Positions 1 through 7,227 of a DNA stretch of 15,420 nt are shown one piece after another. Source of the DNA: Desulfuromonadales bacterium (lineage in GTDB: Bacteria; Desulfobacterota; Desulfuromonadia; Geobacterales; Pseudopelobacteraceae); contig JAATGX010000203.1 of NCBI GenBank assembly GCA_015688915.1, positions 1-15,420 of the forward strand, given 5' to 3'. Each line of letters begins with the position of its first letter. Positions within the stretch are counted from its first letter, which is position 1. A program made the translations under genes and the position numbers. A model generated the notes under the pieces. It had not been told where the DNA came from and did no database searches. It worked only from the letters and a program-made list of their open reading frames with translations.

Positions 1-297
1 CCCCTCGTTGCCGGTCCCCTTGACATTGGCCCCCCCGAACACCTTGGCCACCAGGTTCTCCTGCCGGCATCCCATGGCAAGCACCCTTGCCAGCAGCTTT
101 TCGATGGCGATGTTGCCGTATTTGGGGGTCGCCAGCCCTTCCCCGTTCCACATCGGCAGCATGTAGTGGTTGATCCCTCCCATGCGCGCCACGGAATCCC
201 AGAAACAGACCGCAACGCACGAGCCCAGCACCGTGCTGACCCGGTATTCCCGGGGATCCGCAAACAGGGTGCCGGGAAACAGGAAATGTTTATGCAC
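1..297 (-). CDS. cheD: CheD, chemoreceptor glutamine deamidase (3' end outside window)
   Basis: CheD deamidates specific glutamines of methyl-accepting chemotaxis receptors and in many bacteria binds CheC; it acts in the cytoplasm on receptor tails. The first 99 codons are visible. The segment STVLGSCVAVCFWD followed by GGINHYMLP carries the family's catalytic pair, Cys27 and His44 when counted from the chosen start, and the later TPKYGN and LVAKVFGGANV stretches are also typical. I chose the GTG at 297 because a GGAGAG ribosome site ends four bases upstream; an in-frame GTG at 315 is an alternative. The gene begins 23 bases after the stop of the histidine-kinase-like gene, so the two are probably co-transcribed. 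The C-terminal part of a normal ~160-residue protein lies beyond position 1. Identification is from motifs and is strong; which receptors it acts on cannot be told here. Confidence 0.93.
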   Translation of the reverse strand, partial: MHKHFLFPGTLFADPREYRVSTVLGSCVAVCFWDSVARMGGINHYMLPMWNGEGLATPKYGNIAIEKLLARVLAMGCRQENLVAKVFGGANVKGTGNEG

Positions 298-320
298 CTT
301 CTCTCCATTGTCCACGACGG

Positions 321-1208
321 CTATTTCTCGCTCATTTTGCCGAAGAGGAACAGGTTGCCCCCTTCGGCAAAGACATTCTCGCCACCGGCGAATGAGTTGG
401 GCGGCAGGATCGCGGTAAAGAGGGCGCCCGCTCCCGGGGCGCTTTCCACCGTGACCGTCCCTTGCAGAAGGTCGGCCAGGGCCCTGGCGATGCTGAGGCC
501 GAGCCCATGTCCGGGATGGGAACGGGTCGTACCGTTCTCCAGTTGAACGAAACGGTCGAAGATGCGCTGGTGATCTTCCCCGGCGATCCCCTTGCCACGG
601 TCGCGCACGGCAATCCTCAGCAGCCCGTCATCGTCGATCGCCAGGGAAACGTTCACCGTCTCGCCGGGAGGACTGAACTCGACCGCATTGGCCAGGAGAT
701 TGGCGACGATGACCTGCACCTTCTCCGCGTCGGTCGCGAACTCAACCGCCCCGTCACCGTGCGGCAGGTCCAGTTCGATGTCCACCGATTTCTCGGATGC
801 GCTGCAGCGGAACATCTCCACCACATCCCTCAGCACTGCGGCCATGTTCACATGGACGATGTGCGGATCGACCGCACCCGCCTCCAACTCGGCGGCCACG
901 AAGATGTTCCGCAGTTGGAAATCCAGGTTGCCCGCCTCGGAGCAGATCAGCGAGGCCACCCTGGCGACCTCCCCACCCTCCCGGTCCATGGCGGCCAATT
1001 CGCCGGCCAGGCCGATGATGGCGTTGAGCGGATTGTTGATCTCGTTGCGGATGTTGGAGAGGAAGTTGCTCTTGAACGCCTCGGACTGCTCAAGCCTGCG
1101 GTTCATCTCCACCAGCTTGCGGTTCACCACGCTCAGGTCCGAAAAGGCCTTTCTGCTCTGGGCAAAGCGGATGGTCAGTTCATGGATCAGCTCTTCATCT
1201 GTCTTCAT
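321..1208 (-). CDS. Soluble histidine-kinase-like protein with Asn in place of the phospho-accepting His
   Basis: This 295-residue protein has no signal peptide, membrane segment or recognisable sensor domain. Residues 1-45 are charged and helical, probably a coiled coil. Residues 47-66 match a HisKA H-box, but the expected S-H-E reads R-N-E, putting Asn55 where the phosphorylated His should be. The ATPase domain looks complete: N box with Asn170 and Asn174, G1 box DRGKG (203-207), F box IFDRF and G2 box GHGLGLS (233-239), then a 25-residue tail. So ATP binding is likely retained, while normal autophosphorylation on His is not expected. It may act as an ATP-gated scaffold, a pseudokinase or a regulator of a partner kinase; these are inferences. 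The start ATG follows an AAAGGGG site. The gene lies between the rluA-like gene (60 bases) and cheD (23 bases), suggesting a link to chemosensory adaptation. Confidence 0.88.
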   Translation of the reverse strand: MKTDEELIHELTIRFAQSRKAFSDLSVVNRKLVEMNRRLEQSEAFKSNFLSNIRNEINNPLNAIIGLAGELAAMDREGGEVARVASLICSEAGNLDFQLRNIFVAAELEAGAVDPHIVHVNMAAVLRDVVEMFRCSASEKSVDIELDLPHGDGAVEFATDAEKVQVIVANLLANAVEFSPPGETVNVSLAIDDDGLLRIAVRDRGKGIAGEDHQRIFDRFVQLENGTTRSHPGHGLGLSIARALADLLQGTVTVESAPGAGALFTAILPPNSFAGGENVFAEGGNLFLFGKMSEK

Positions 1209-1238
1209 CGTGCGACCCCTTTCACCGGTATCCGGGAT

Positions 1239-1264
1239 GAAAAATGGTCAGGCTGGAGAGCCTG
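1239..1264 (-). terminator. Small intrinsic terminator after the pseudouridine synthase gene
   Basis: On the minus strand CAGGCT-CTCC-AGCCTG forms a perfect 6-bp stem (plus-strand 1249-1264) starting five bases after the stop codon of the rluA-like gene. It is followed by ACCA and a run of five T. The stem is short and the T-run is four bases away, so it may be a weak terminator that leaves some read-through into the kinase-like gene and cheD. Confidence 0.45.
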
Positions 1265-1268
1265 GTAA

Positions 1269-2150
1269 TCACCACAACAACTGCCGTTCGGACCGAAACT
1301 CCATCCCTTTCCCGGTAACCGGGTCACGGAATCTGAGCATCCGGGCAATCAGTTGCAACGGCTTGGTAAAGTCATCCGCAACCTCCGGTCGCAGATCGGG
1401 ATACAGCCGGTCGTTCAGTATCCCGAACCCCAGGCCGCTCATGTGCAGCCGCAACTGGTGCGTCTGGCCCGTGAACGGGGACAGCCGGAATCGTGCCATG
1501 CCGGAGCGCACCTCGACCAGCGTGATCCTTGAGCGGGCATTCACTGCGCCGGGGACGGCCTTCATCCTGAACCACGGCTCGCCGGTTACGATCCTGTTCT
1601 CCACCAGCCATTCGGTCTCTTCCTGCTGGTGGGTAGAGGGCGAGAGCGCCTGATAGGTCTTTTCCACCTTGCCCTCCCTGAAAAGCGCGTGGTACCGGCC
1701 GCTGGTCTTTTGGTTGACGGAAAACATGACAAGACCCGCCGTTGCCCGGTCGATCCGGTGAACCGGCGCCAGGTAGCCAAGATCCGTCCGCCGCCGCAAC
1801 CGGTTCAGCAGGCATTCATCGACGTACGCGCCACCGGGCGTCACGGGCAGAAAATGCGGTTTGCAGGCCACCAGCAGATCGTCATTGCGAAACAGGATCT
1901 CTTCCTGAAACGGGATGACCCGTTCCTGTTCAACCTCCCGGAAATAGAACAACCGTTTCAGGGGAACATACCCGCTTTCCCGGGTAATCGGGCAGCCATC
2001 CTCGTCCAGAACCTTTCCCGCGGCAATGCGCTCTTCCCAACGTGCCCGGGGCACACGGGGAAACCGGGCAACCAGAAACTCCACGATCGAAGGGTACGGC
2101 TGCGGCACATCCGGCGGGGTTACGGTGGAAGGGTACGGCGATATTCCCAT
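1269..2150 (-). CDS. RluA-family pseudouridine synthase
   Basis: The protein (293 residues) isomerises uridine to pseudouridine in rRNA or tRNA. The catalytic motif reads VHRIDRATAGL with Asp134, matching the family's H-R-x-D-x-x-T-x-G-L pattern. A C-terminal TGQTHQLRLHM stretch matches the second conserved RNA-binding segment. Residues of about 20-55 (IVEFLVARFPRVPRARW) resemble the S4-like N-terminal region of RluA/RluD-type enzymes. Frame is open up to 2204, but the ATG at 2150 is preferred: AAGGA lies nine bases upstream, and the longer form would overlap the preceding stop. It follows the haem-protein gene by 47 bases and ends at a small terminator. The sequence does not show which RNA position is modified, so no rlu letter is given. 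Confidence 0.9.
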   Translation of the reverse strand: MGISPYPSTVTPPDVPQPYPSIVEFLVARFPRVPRARWEERIAAGKVLDEDGCPITRESGYVPLKRLFYFREVEQERVIPFQEEILFRNDDLLVACKPHFLPVTPGGAYVDECLLNRLRRRTDLGYLAPVHRIDRATAGLVMFSVNQKTSGRYHALFREGKVEKTYQALSPSTHQQEETEWLVENRIVTGEPWFRMKAVPGAVNARSRITLVEVRSGMARFRLSPFTGQTHQLRLHMSGLGFGILNDRLYPDLRPEVADDFTKPLQLIARMLRFRDPVTGKGMEFRSERQLLW

Positions 2151-2197
2151 GCATTGATGTCCTTGGCTCTGAATTCCGGCGGCACGACCGGGGAGAA

Positions 2198-3121
2198 TCA
2201 CCACCAGCGCCAGAGCGCCACGACGAGCGTAATCGCAAAGACCATGATCAGGTTCATGTAGGCCATGAAAAAGAAGACCCGTTCATGGAGCGGTCGCGCG
2301 GGAGCAACGGCATCCCGGATCAATCTCCCCACGCACGGCATGGCCGCCACCTTGTCCTCGCCATGGGGGGCCTGGCTGAGAAACTCGCTCAGGTCCTGGC
2401 CGGCCGGGTGGCGGCCGGCATGCTTGCCCCCCTTCCAGAGGCGGCTGGCGCCGGCATCATAGACCTTGCCATTGTAGCCGAAATAGATCGGCCTGCCCTC
2501 GGAACCGTCGAAAAAGGCCAATTCATCCGGAGTAAAGGATGATTTATCCGCAAAATCGGGCGCAACGTCATTCCGCTTCGCCCGCAGGCGCGGACCGATC
2601 ACCAGCACCACCACCAGCGCCGACCCGACCATGATACAGAACAGACCGACCTTGATCAGCAGCAGGATACCGAAACGGGTATGCAGCAGCATATCCAGGG
2701 AGGTAATCCGGTAGCAGGCAAGGATAACCCCGGTCAGCGCCAGGACGGCCATGGACGCCAGCCCGACCCGCACCTCGCCGCGCGGCAGTCCCTGGGAGGC
2801 GTAGGCCGGCTTCAGGATCAGATGTACATACAGGATCGTACCGAACCAGATGATCACCGTCAGAAGATGGACATACCCGGCCAACAACCGCAACACACGG
2901 GAAAACAGGTGGCCCGCCGAAGGTGAGCCGGATGGCGCGGGATGCAGCCGTGACTGGAAGTCCTTGCCCGCACCGGTCAGTTCGCCGCCACCGGAGGGGT
3001 TCAGGTGGCAGGCGCCGCACTCCTTGCCGGTCTGCGTGGCGTATTCCTCGGTGGCATTCACGGTGCCGCCCCACAGCAGGGCAAGCAGCGCCAGACACAG
3101 TCCTGTGACGATACCTTTCAT
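2198..3121 (-). CDS. Membrane haem protein: CxxCH motif, CopD-like helices and cytochrome b5-like domain
   Basis: This 307-residue protein starts with a signal peptide (hydrophobic 5-19, cleavage probably after VNA). An exported segment follows with a single c-type haem attachment motif, CGACH (Cys35, Cys38, His39). Residues of about 76-104, 121-137 and 151-178 are membrane helices; the first contains YVHLLTVIIWFG and ends near a second His (His100), as in CopD/YqaA-type membrane domains. Residues 196-255 match the bacterial cytochrome b5-like haem/steroid-binding domain: FTPDELAFFDG, YNGKVYDAGASRLWKGG, HAGRHPAGQDLSEFL and APHG. A final helix spans 282-304. It could move electrons in or across the inner membrane, using haem c plus one or two b-type haems; this is inferred from architecture. 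GAGGA five bases before the ATG fixes the start. It sits between the ROK kinase and rluA-like genes, neither of which explains it. Substrate and partners are unknown. Confidence 0.82.
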   Translation of the reverse strand: MKGIVTGLCLALLALLWGGTVNATEEYATQTGKECGACHLNPSGGGELTGAGKDFQSRLHPAPSGSPSAGHLFSRVLRLLAGYVHLLTVIIWFGTILYVHLILKPAYASQGLPRGEVRVGLASMAVLALTGVILACYRITSLDMLLHTRFGILLLIKVGLFCIMVGSALVVVLVIGPRLRAKRNDVAPDFADKSSFTPDELAFFDGSEGRPIYFGYNGKVYDAGASRLWKGGKHAGRHPAGQDLSEFLSQAPHGEDKVAAMPCVGRLIRDAVAPARPLHERVFFFMAYMNLIMVFAITLVVALWRWW

Positions 3122-3145
3122 TTCAGTCCTCGGAGGGGAGTTTCG

Positions 3146-3171
3146 CGGTCAGCGCCAGGTAATCCTGACCG
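3146..3171. repeat. Inverted repeat in the leader of the haem-protein gene
   Basis: CGGTCAG (3146-3152) pairs with CTGACCG (3165-3171) around a 12-base loop. Inside it CAGG-TAAT-CCTG can form a competing smaller hairpin. It lies 25 bases before the start codon at 3121, in the probable untranslated leader. No T-run follows, so it is not an obvious terminator; it could be an operator or an RNA element, or chance. Confidence 0.35.
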
Positions 3172-3214
3172 GATTGAGCCGGGGAAGCCGCGGGCATCCC
3201 GGCATCATGAACGT

Positions 3215-3243
3215 ATCATGGCTTAGACCCGAAAGCGCATCAA
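3215..3243 (-). promoter_or_regulatory. Possible sigma-70 promoter for the haem-protein gene
   Basis: On the minus strand TTGATG (3243-3238) and CATGAT (3220-3215) are separated by exactly 17 bases. Each matches four of six consensus positions. The -35 element overlaps the ROK stop codon. The match is moderate; read-through from the ROK gene is the alternative. Confidence 0.3.
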
Positions 3244-4181
3244 GCGACCGTCCCTGCCAGCGCAGCCCCCCCCAGAAGCCCGGCATCGTCCCCCAGCTCG
3301 GTTTTGACGATGGTGCAGCCCGAGGTGAACTGCGGGAAACAGCGTTGTGCGAGTTCGGCGGTAAGTGTGGGCAGCAGCAGATCGAAACTGGCGGCAACGC
3401 CGCCACCGATAACGACCGCCTCCAGGTTGAGGGTAGCGACCAGGGACGCCAGGGCGATGCCCAGCCAGCGCCCCATCCGCTCAAAGGCGGCCAGGGCTCC
3501 GCCTTCCCGCTGCCGCGCCAGATCGGCAACCATGCGGGCGTCCAGGGCGCCCTCCAGGTTTGCGAGCAGTTCCCGTGGCAGCAGTTCCCGCGCAAAACGG
3601 ACGAGTGCCCCGGCAGAGACGTACTGTTCCAGGCAGCCCTTGTTGCCGCAGGAGCAGAGCACCCCTTCCGGATCCACGGTGACGTGCCCGAACTCGGCTG
3701 CAAAGCCGCCGCTTCCGGTCCAGAGCCGGCCGTCCAGGATCAGTCCGCTCCCCAACCCGGTGCCGATGGTAATCACCATGCATGACGAGAACCGCCTGCC
3801 GGCTCCAAAGGCCTGCTCCCCCAGGGCGATCAGGTTGGCGTCGTTGCCGCAGACCGATGGCACGCCGGTCCGCTCCCGCAGAAAGGCGGCCAGGTTGAAA
3901 CCGTCCAGGGGGCGCATATTGACGGATGAATGGATGAGGCCGTCCCGGCCGATCAACCCCGGCACGCCGGCGCCTATACCCGCGATGGCCGCGCCGGACG
4001 ATTCGGCCGCGGAACGCAGTTCGTCAATGCCGGCGACAAGGCGGGCGCAGAACGCGGCGCGGCCTTCTGCAATGGCGCTGTCGGTCCTGCTCCGCCGGCG
4101 AATGTTTCCCCGGCCGTCAACCAGAGCGAGGCGCAGGTTGGTGCCGCCGATATCGATGCCGATGGAGAGGTGTTCCACCAT
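3240..4181 (-). CDS. ROK-family sugar kinase (glucokinase-like)
   Basis: A 313-residue cytoplasmic kinase that most likely phosphorylates glucose or a related hexose or N-acetylhexosamine with ATP. The N-terminal phosphate-binding motif is IGIDIGGTN (Asp10). The catalytic Asp is in VCGNDANLIALGE (Asp114). GTGLGSGLILDG is the second phosphate-binding segment. The zinc-binding ROK signature is complete: His166 in EFGHV and Cys176, Cys178 and Cys183 in CSCGNKGCLEQ. There is no N-terminal DNA-binding helix-turn-helix, so it is a kinase rather than a NagC/XylR-type repressor. The ATG at 4181 is chosen over an in-frame TTG at 4202 because a GAAGGG ribosome site precedes it. The HIT gene stops only four bases before this start, so the two are translationally coupled. 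Exact sugar specificity cannot be read from the sequence. Confidence 0.9.
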   Translation of the reverse strand: MVEHLSIGIDIGGTNLRLALVDGRGNIRRRSRTDSAIAEGRAAFCARLVAGIDELRSAAESSGAAIAGIGAGVPGLIGRDGLIHSSVNMRPLDGFNLAAFLRERTGVPSVCGNDANLIALGEQAFGAGRRFSSCMVITIGTGLGSGLILDGRLWTGSGGFAAEFGHVTVDPEGVLCSCGNKGCLEQYVSAGALVRFARELLPRELLANLEGALDARMVADLARQREGGALAAFERMGRWLGIALASLVATLNLEAVVIGGGVAASFDLLLPTLTAELAQRCFPQFTSGCTIVKTELGDDAGLLGGAALAGTVA

Positions 4182-4185
4182 AGCC

Positions 4186-4674
4186 CTACCCTTCTGGTCC
4201 AAGTCCCGCCAACAGCCGGTCGTAGGCCTCCATCAGCCCCTCGGGGATGACCCGCACGTCGCCGGTGACCGACATGAAGTTGGTATCGCCGTTCCAGCGG
4301 GGCACAACATGGACATGGAGATGCTCCTCAACCCCCGCCCCGGCAGCCTTGCCCAGGTTCATGCCGATATTGAATCCCTGGGGGGTTGCCACCGCCTTCA
4401 ACAGGGCGCATGCCCGGCGCACCCCGTGCATCAGGTCGAGCAATTCTCCGTCGGACAGGTCGTCCATATCGGCTGTGTGGCGCAGCGGCACAACCATCAG
4501 GTGCCCGCAGGTGTAGGGATAACGGTTCAGCATGATCAGTGCGTGCTTGTGCCGGGACAGCACCAGCCGCTCGCGGTCATCGCTCGCGTCCCGGGCCCGG
4601 CAGAAGATGCAGCCATCTTCGCGGGGGGCATTGGAGATATAGGTCATACGCCAGGGAGCCCAAATCCGTTCCAT
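4186..4674 (-). CDS. HIT-family nucleotide hydrolase/transferase
   Basis: A 162-residue histidine-triad protein. The triad EEHLHVHVVPRW has His118, His120 and His122, the last two flanking the nucleotide phosphate site. The N-terminal MERIWAPWRMTYI and CIFC (Cys22, Cys25, probable zinc ligands) are typical of the Ap4A hydrolase/phosphorylase-like branch, which cleaves dinucleoside polyphosphates or related nucleotidyl compounds. The ATG at 4674 is preceded by GGAGG with good spacing; the frame is open to 4824, but that extension is AT-rich, unlike the family, and contains the promoter. It is the first gene of a two-gene unit with the ROK kinase, divergent from maeB. The identification is firm at family level; the natural substrate is not determined by the sequence. 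Confidence 0.92.
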   Translation of the reverse strand: MERIWAPWRMTYISNAPREDGCIFCRARDASDDRERLVLSRHKHALIMLNRYPYTCGHLMVVPLRHTADMDDLSDGELLDLMHGVRRACALLKAVATPQGFNIGMNLGKAAGAGVEEHLHVHVVPRWNGDTNFMSVTGDVRVIPEGLMEAYDRLLAGLGPEG

Positions 4675-4705
4675 GAACCTTCCTCCTTCGTGCGGATGGG
4701 TCCGA

Positions 4706-4734
4706 ATTGTAGCAGCCCGCGCAAAAGAGGCAAG
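4706..4734 (-). promoter_or_regulatory. Sigma-70 promoter of the HIT-ROK unit
   Basis: On the minus strand a TGC-TACAAT extended -10 (hexamer 4711-4706) has a CTTGCC/TTGCCT -35 element at 17 or 16 bases (4734-4728). The predicted start is near 4699, giving a leader of about 25 bases before the ATG at 4674. Confidence 0.6.
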
Positions 4735-4782
4735 CCTTAGTTCCAAAATATAACTATTTTTTATGGCCTCTTTATTAACTTC

Positions 4783-4811
4783 TTGACAAAATATGGCGGC
4801 AGAGCTATTGT
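4783..4811 (+). promoter_or_regulatory. Sigma-70 promoter of maeB
   Basis: A perfect TTGACA (4783-4788) is followed after exactly 17 bases by TATTGT (4806-4811). The region upstream is AT-rich (4741-4780), as in an UP element. The predicted transcription start is near 4818, which leaves a leader of about 75 bases containing the palindrome at 4846-4859. Confidence 0.75.
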
Positions 4812-4826
4812 TTTTCAGTTTCAATA

Positions 4827-4867
4827 AAAAAATAGCGTTTGTTACGGGATAATTATCCCTATTTTTT
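4827..4867. promoter_or_regulatory. Palindrome and nested arms in the maeB leader (operator or attenuator)
   Basis: GGGATAATTATCCC (4846-4859) is a perfect 14-bp palindrome about 30 bases downstream of the predicted transcription start and 33 bases before the maeB ATG. It is followed directly by TATTTTTTAT. Outer arms AAAAAATAG (4827-4835) and CTATTTTTT (4859-4867) are also complementary and share one base with the inner palindrome. As DNA it resembles an operator for a dimeric repressor; as RNA, GGGAU-AAUU-AUCCC plus a U-run resembles a weak attenuator. I cannot tell which, and no factor is recognised. Confidence 0.55.
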
Positions 4868-4892
4868 ATCCAAACTAAAGATGGAGGGCACC

Positions 4893-7145
4893 ATGTCCAA
4901 AAAGATTGATGCGCTTGAATACCATTCCATGGGGCGCAAAGGAAAGATCGAGGTCATCTCGACCAAACCGTGCCTGACTGCGCGCGATCTTTCCCTCGCC
5001 TACTCACCGGGAGTGGCGGAGCCCTGCCTGGAGATCGAGAAGAACCCGGAAGACGCGTACAAGTACACCACCAAGGGGAACCTGGTGGGGGTTGTTTCCA
5101 ACGGCACCGCGGTCCTCGGTCTGGGCAACATCGGCGCCCTGGCCGGAAAGCCGGTTATGGAGGGAAAAGGGGTCCTTTTCAAGCGTTTTGCCGATATCGA
5201 CGTCTTCGACATCGAGGTCAACAGCGAAGACCCCGATGAGGTCATCAAGTTCTGCCAACTGATCGAGCCCACCTTCGGCGGGATCAACCTGGAGGACATC
5301 AAGGCCCCCGAATGCTTCTACATCGAGGAGGAACTGAAGAAGACCATGAGCATCCCGGTCTTCCACGACGACCAGCACGGCACGGCCATCATCTCCTCGG
5401 CAGCCCTCATCAATGCCCTGGAGTTGATCGGCAAGAAGATCGAACAGATCCGGATCGTGGTCAACGGCGCCGGCGCTTCCGCCATTGCCTGCGCCAACCT
5501 GGCCATATCCCTGGGCGTTGACAAACAAAACCTGATCATGTGCGACACCAAAGGGGTCATCCACACGGGGCGCACAGACGGAATGAACAAGTACAAGGAA
5601 CGCTTTGCCGTGGATACACCGTTCCGCACCCTGGAAGAGGCCGCCGAAGGGGCCGATGTCCTGTTCGGACTCTCCTCCAAGGGGGCATTTACCCCGGAGA
5701 TGATCCGCAAGATGGCCATTAACCCGATCATCTTCGCCATGGCCAATCCCGACCCGGAGATCACGCCGGAAGAGGCGCACAAGGTGCGCGGCGACGTGCT
5801 GATCGCCACCGGCCGCTCCGACTATCCCAACCAGGTGAACAACGTGCTCGGCTTCCCCTTCATCTTCCGGGGCGCCCTGGATGTGCGGGCCACCACCATC
5901 AACGAGGAGATGAAAAAGGCGGCGGTCTTCGCCCTGGCTGGCCTGGCCCGGGAAGAATGCCCCGACTCGGTCTGCCGCGCCTACGGCAACGTGAAGTTCA
6001 GCTTTGGCCGCGACTACATCATCCCCAAGCCGTTCGATCCCCGGGCCTTGCTGCGGGTCGCCCCGGCCATCGCCAAGGCGGCCATGGATTCCGGCGTGGC
6101 GCGCCAGCCCATTGCGGACATGGACAAATACGTGGAACACCTGGAGTCGTTGCAGGGCAAGGCCAAGGAGACCATGCGCCTGATCATCAACAAGGCCAAG
6201 GCCGATCCCAAGCGGGTCGCCTTTCCGGAAGGGGACAACGAAAAGATCCTGCGCGCCGCCCAGATCCTGGTGGAAGAGGAGATCGCCCGGCCGATCCTGC
6301 TCGGCAATGGCGACAAGATCAGGGCCAAGATGGAGGAGCTGGGAATTGAACTCCCCGGCATTCCCATCATTGATACCGAAACGTCCGATCTCTCCGAGGG
6401 CTATGCCGAGGAATTGTACCGCCTGCGCCAACGCAAGGGGGTAACCGCCAACGAGGCGCGGCGCATCATCCGCCGCAAGTCCCGCAACCACTTCGGCTCC
6501 ATGATGGTACGCATGGGTGACGCGGACACGATGCTTTCCGGCATCGATTCCCACTATCCCGAAACCATCCGGCCGGCCCTGGAGGTGGTGGGCAAGCAGC
6601 CGCAACTCACCTCGGTCCACGGCATGTACATGATGGTCTTCAAGAAGGGGATCTACTTCCTGGCCGATACCACCGTGGATATCGATCCCACGCCGGAAGA
6701 ACTGGCCGAAACCGCCATCCTTGCGGCGGAGAAGGTGCGCCTGCTGGACATTGAACCGCGCATCGCCATGCTCTCCTTCTCCAACTTCGGCTCGGTCAGC
6801 CATCCGCAGGCGCTCAAGGTCAAACGCGCCGTGGAGATCGTCAAGGAACGGGCACCCGACCTGATCGTGGAAGGCGAAATGCATGCGGACACGGCCGTGG
6901 AGCACGAGCTGCTGGAGCATTTCTCCTTCTCCAAGATGAAAAACCCCGCCAATATCCTGATCTTCCCCGACCTCAACTCGGGCAACATCTGTTACAAACT
7001 GCTCCATCACCTGGGTGGCGCCGACGCCATCGGGCCGATCCTGATGGGCATGAAGAAACCGGTTCACGTGTTGCAACGGGGCGATGACGTGAACGACATC
7101 GTCAACATGGCCGCCATTGCCGTGGTGGATGCCCAAACCAGCTAG
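4893..7145 (+). CDS. maeB: Malic enzyme with phosphotransacetylase-like C-terminal domain (MaeB)
   Basis: This 750-residue enzyme oxidatively decarboxylates malate to pyruvate, usually with NADP+, in the cytoplasm. Residues 1 to about 425 form the malic enzyme part: SLAYSPGVAEPC with the catalytic Tyr37, the GKGVLFKRFADIDVFD segment, metal ligands in NLEDI (Glu134, Asp135) and FHDDQHGT (Asp160), and the dinucleotide site NGAGASAIA (191-199). From about residue 430 (KADPKRVAFPEGDNEKIL) to the end is a phosphate acetyltransferase-like domain; in MaeB proteins this is mainly regulatory, sensing acetyl-CoA, rather than a working transacetylase. The length matches the family. The ATG at 4893 follows GGAGGG; frame is open to 4839, but that part is leader with the palindrome. 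It is monocistronic, with a strong promoter upstream and a terminator downstream. In a Geobacter-like metabolism it would link the TCA cycle to pyruvate and NADPH supply (inference). Confidence 0.96.
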   Translation: MSKKIDALEYHSMGRKGKIEVISTKPCLTARDLSLAYSPGVAEPCLEIEKNPEDAYKYTTKGNLVGVVSNGTAVLGLGNIGALAGKPVMEGKGVLFKRFADIDVFDIEVNSEDPDEVIKFCQLIEPTFGGINLEDIKAPECFYIEEELKKTMSIPVFHDDQHGTAIISSAALINALELIGKKIEQIRIVVNGAGASAIACANLAISLGVDKQNLIMCDTKGVIHTGRTDGMNKYKERFAVDTPFRTLEEAAEGADVLFGLSSKGAFTPEMIRKMAINPIIFAMANPDPEITPEEAHKVRGDVLIATGRSDYPNQVNNVLGFPFIFRGALDVRATTINEEMKKAAVFALAGLAREECPDSVCRAYGNVKFSFGRDYIIPKPFDPRALLRVAPAIAKAAMDSGVARQPIADMDKYVEHLESLQGKAKETMRLIINKAKADPKRVAFPEGDNEKILRAAQILVEEEIARPILLGNGDKIRAKMEELGIELPGIPIIDTETSDLSEGYAEELYRLRQRKGVTANEARRIIRRKSRNHFGSMMVRMGDADTMLSGIDSHYPETIRPALEVVGKQPQLTSVHGMYMMVFKKGIYFLADTTVDIDPTPEELAETAILAAEKVRLLDIEPRIAMLSFSNFGSVSHPQALKVKRAVEIVKERAPDLIVEGEMHADTAVEHELLEHFSFSKMKNPANILIFPDLNSGNICYKLLHHLGGADAIGPILMGMKKPVHVLQRGDDVNDIVNMAAIAVVDAQTS

Positions 7146-7182
7146 ACGGTTCGCGACGTAACCATAACTTGAATACGTGAAT

Positions 7183-7227
7183 AAGGCATGAGACATCGGC
7201 GTTACAGACCGGGCCTCATGCCTTTTT
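7183..7227 (+). terminator. Intrinsic terminator of maeB
   Basis: AAGGCATGAG (7183-7192) and CTCATGCCTT (7215-7224) form a perfect 10-bp stem with a 22-base loop, followed by T-rich TTTCTTT, 38 bases after the maeB stop. A second hairpin, CTTTGAT-CGGGT-ATCAAAG (7228-7246), follows at once. It separates maeB from convergent cheX. The rest of the gap to 7307 holds nothing else recognised. Confidence 0.85.

Noticed and set aside
462..1653. Two long plus-strand open frames over the kinase-like and rluA-like genes
   Set aside because: Both are shadows of minus-strand genes with clear catalytic motifs and cross the terminator between them.
3304..4740. 478-codon plus-strand open frame
   Set aside because: It runs antisense through the ROK and HIT genes and across their promoter; the product is Pro/Arg/Ser-rich and unrelated to any family I recognise.
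4675..4824. 50-residue N-terminal extension of the HIT protein
   Set aside because: The region is AT-rich, contains an extended -10 promoter and a GGAGG ribosome site just before the ATG at 4674, and does not resemble the family.
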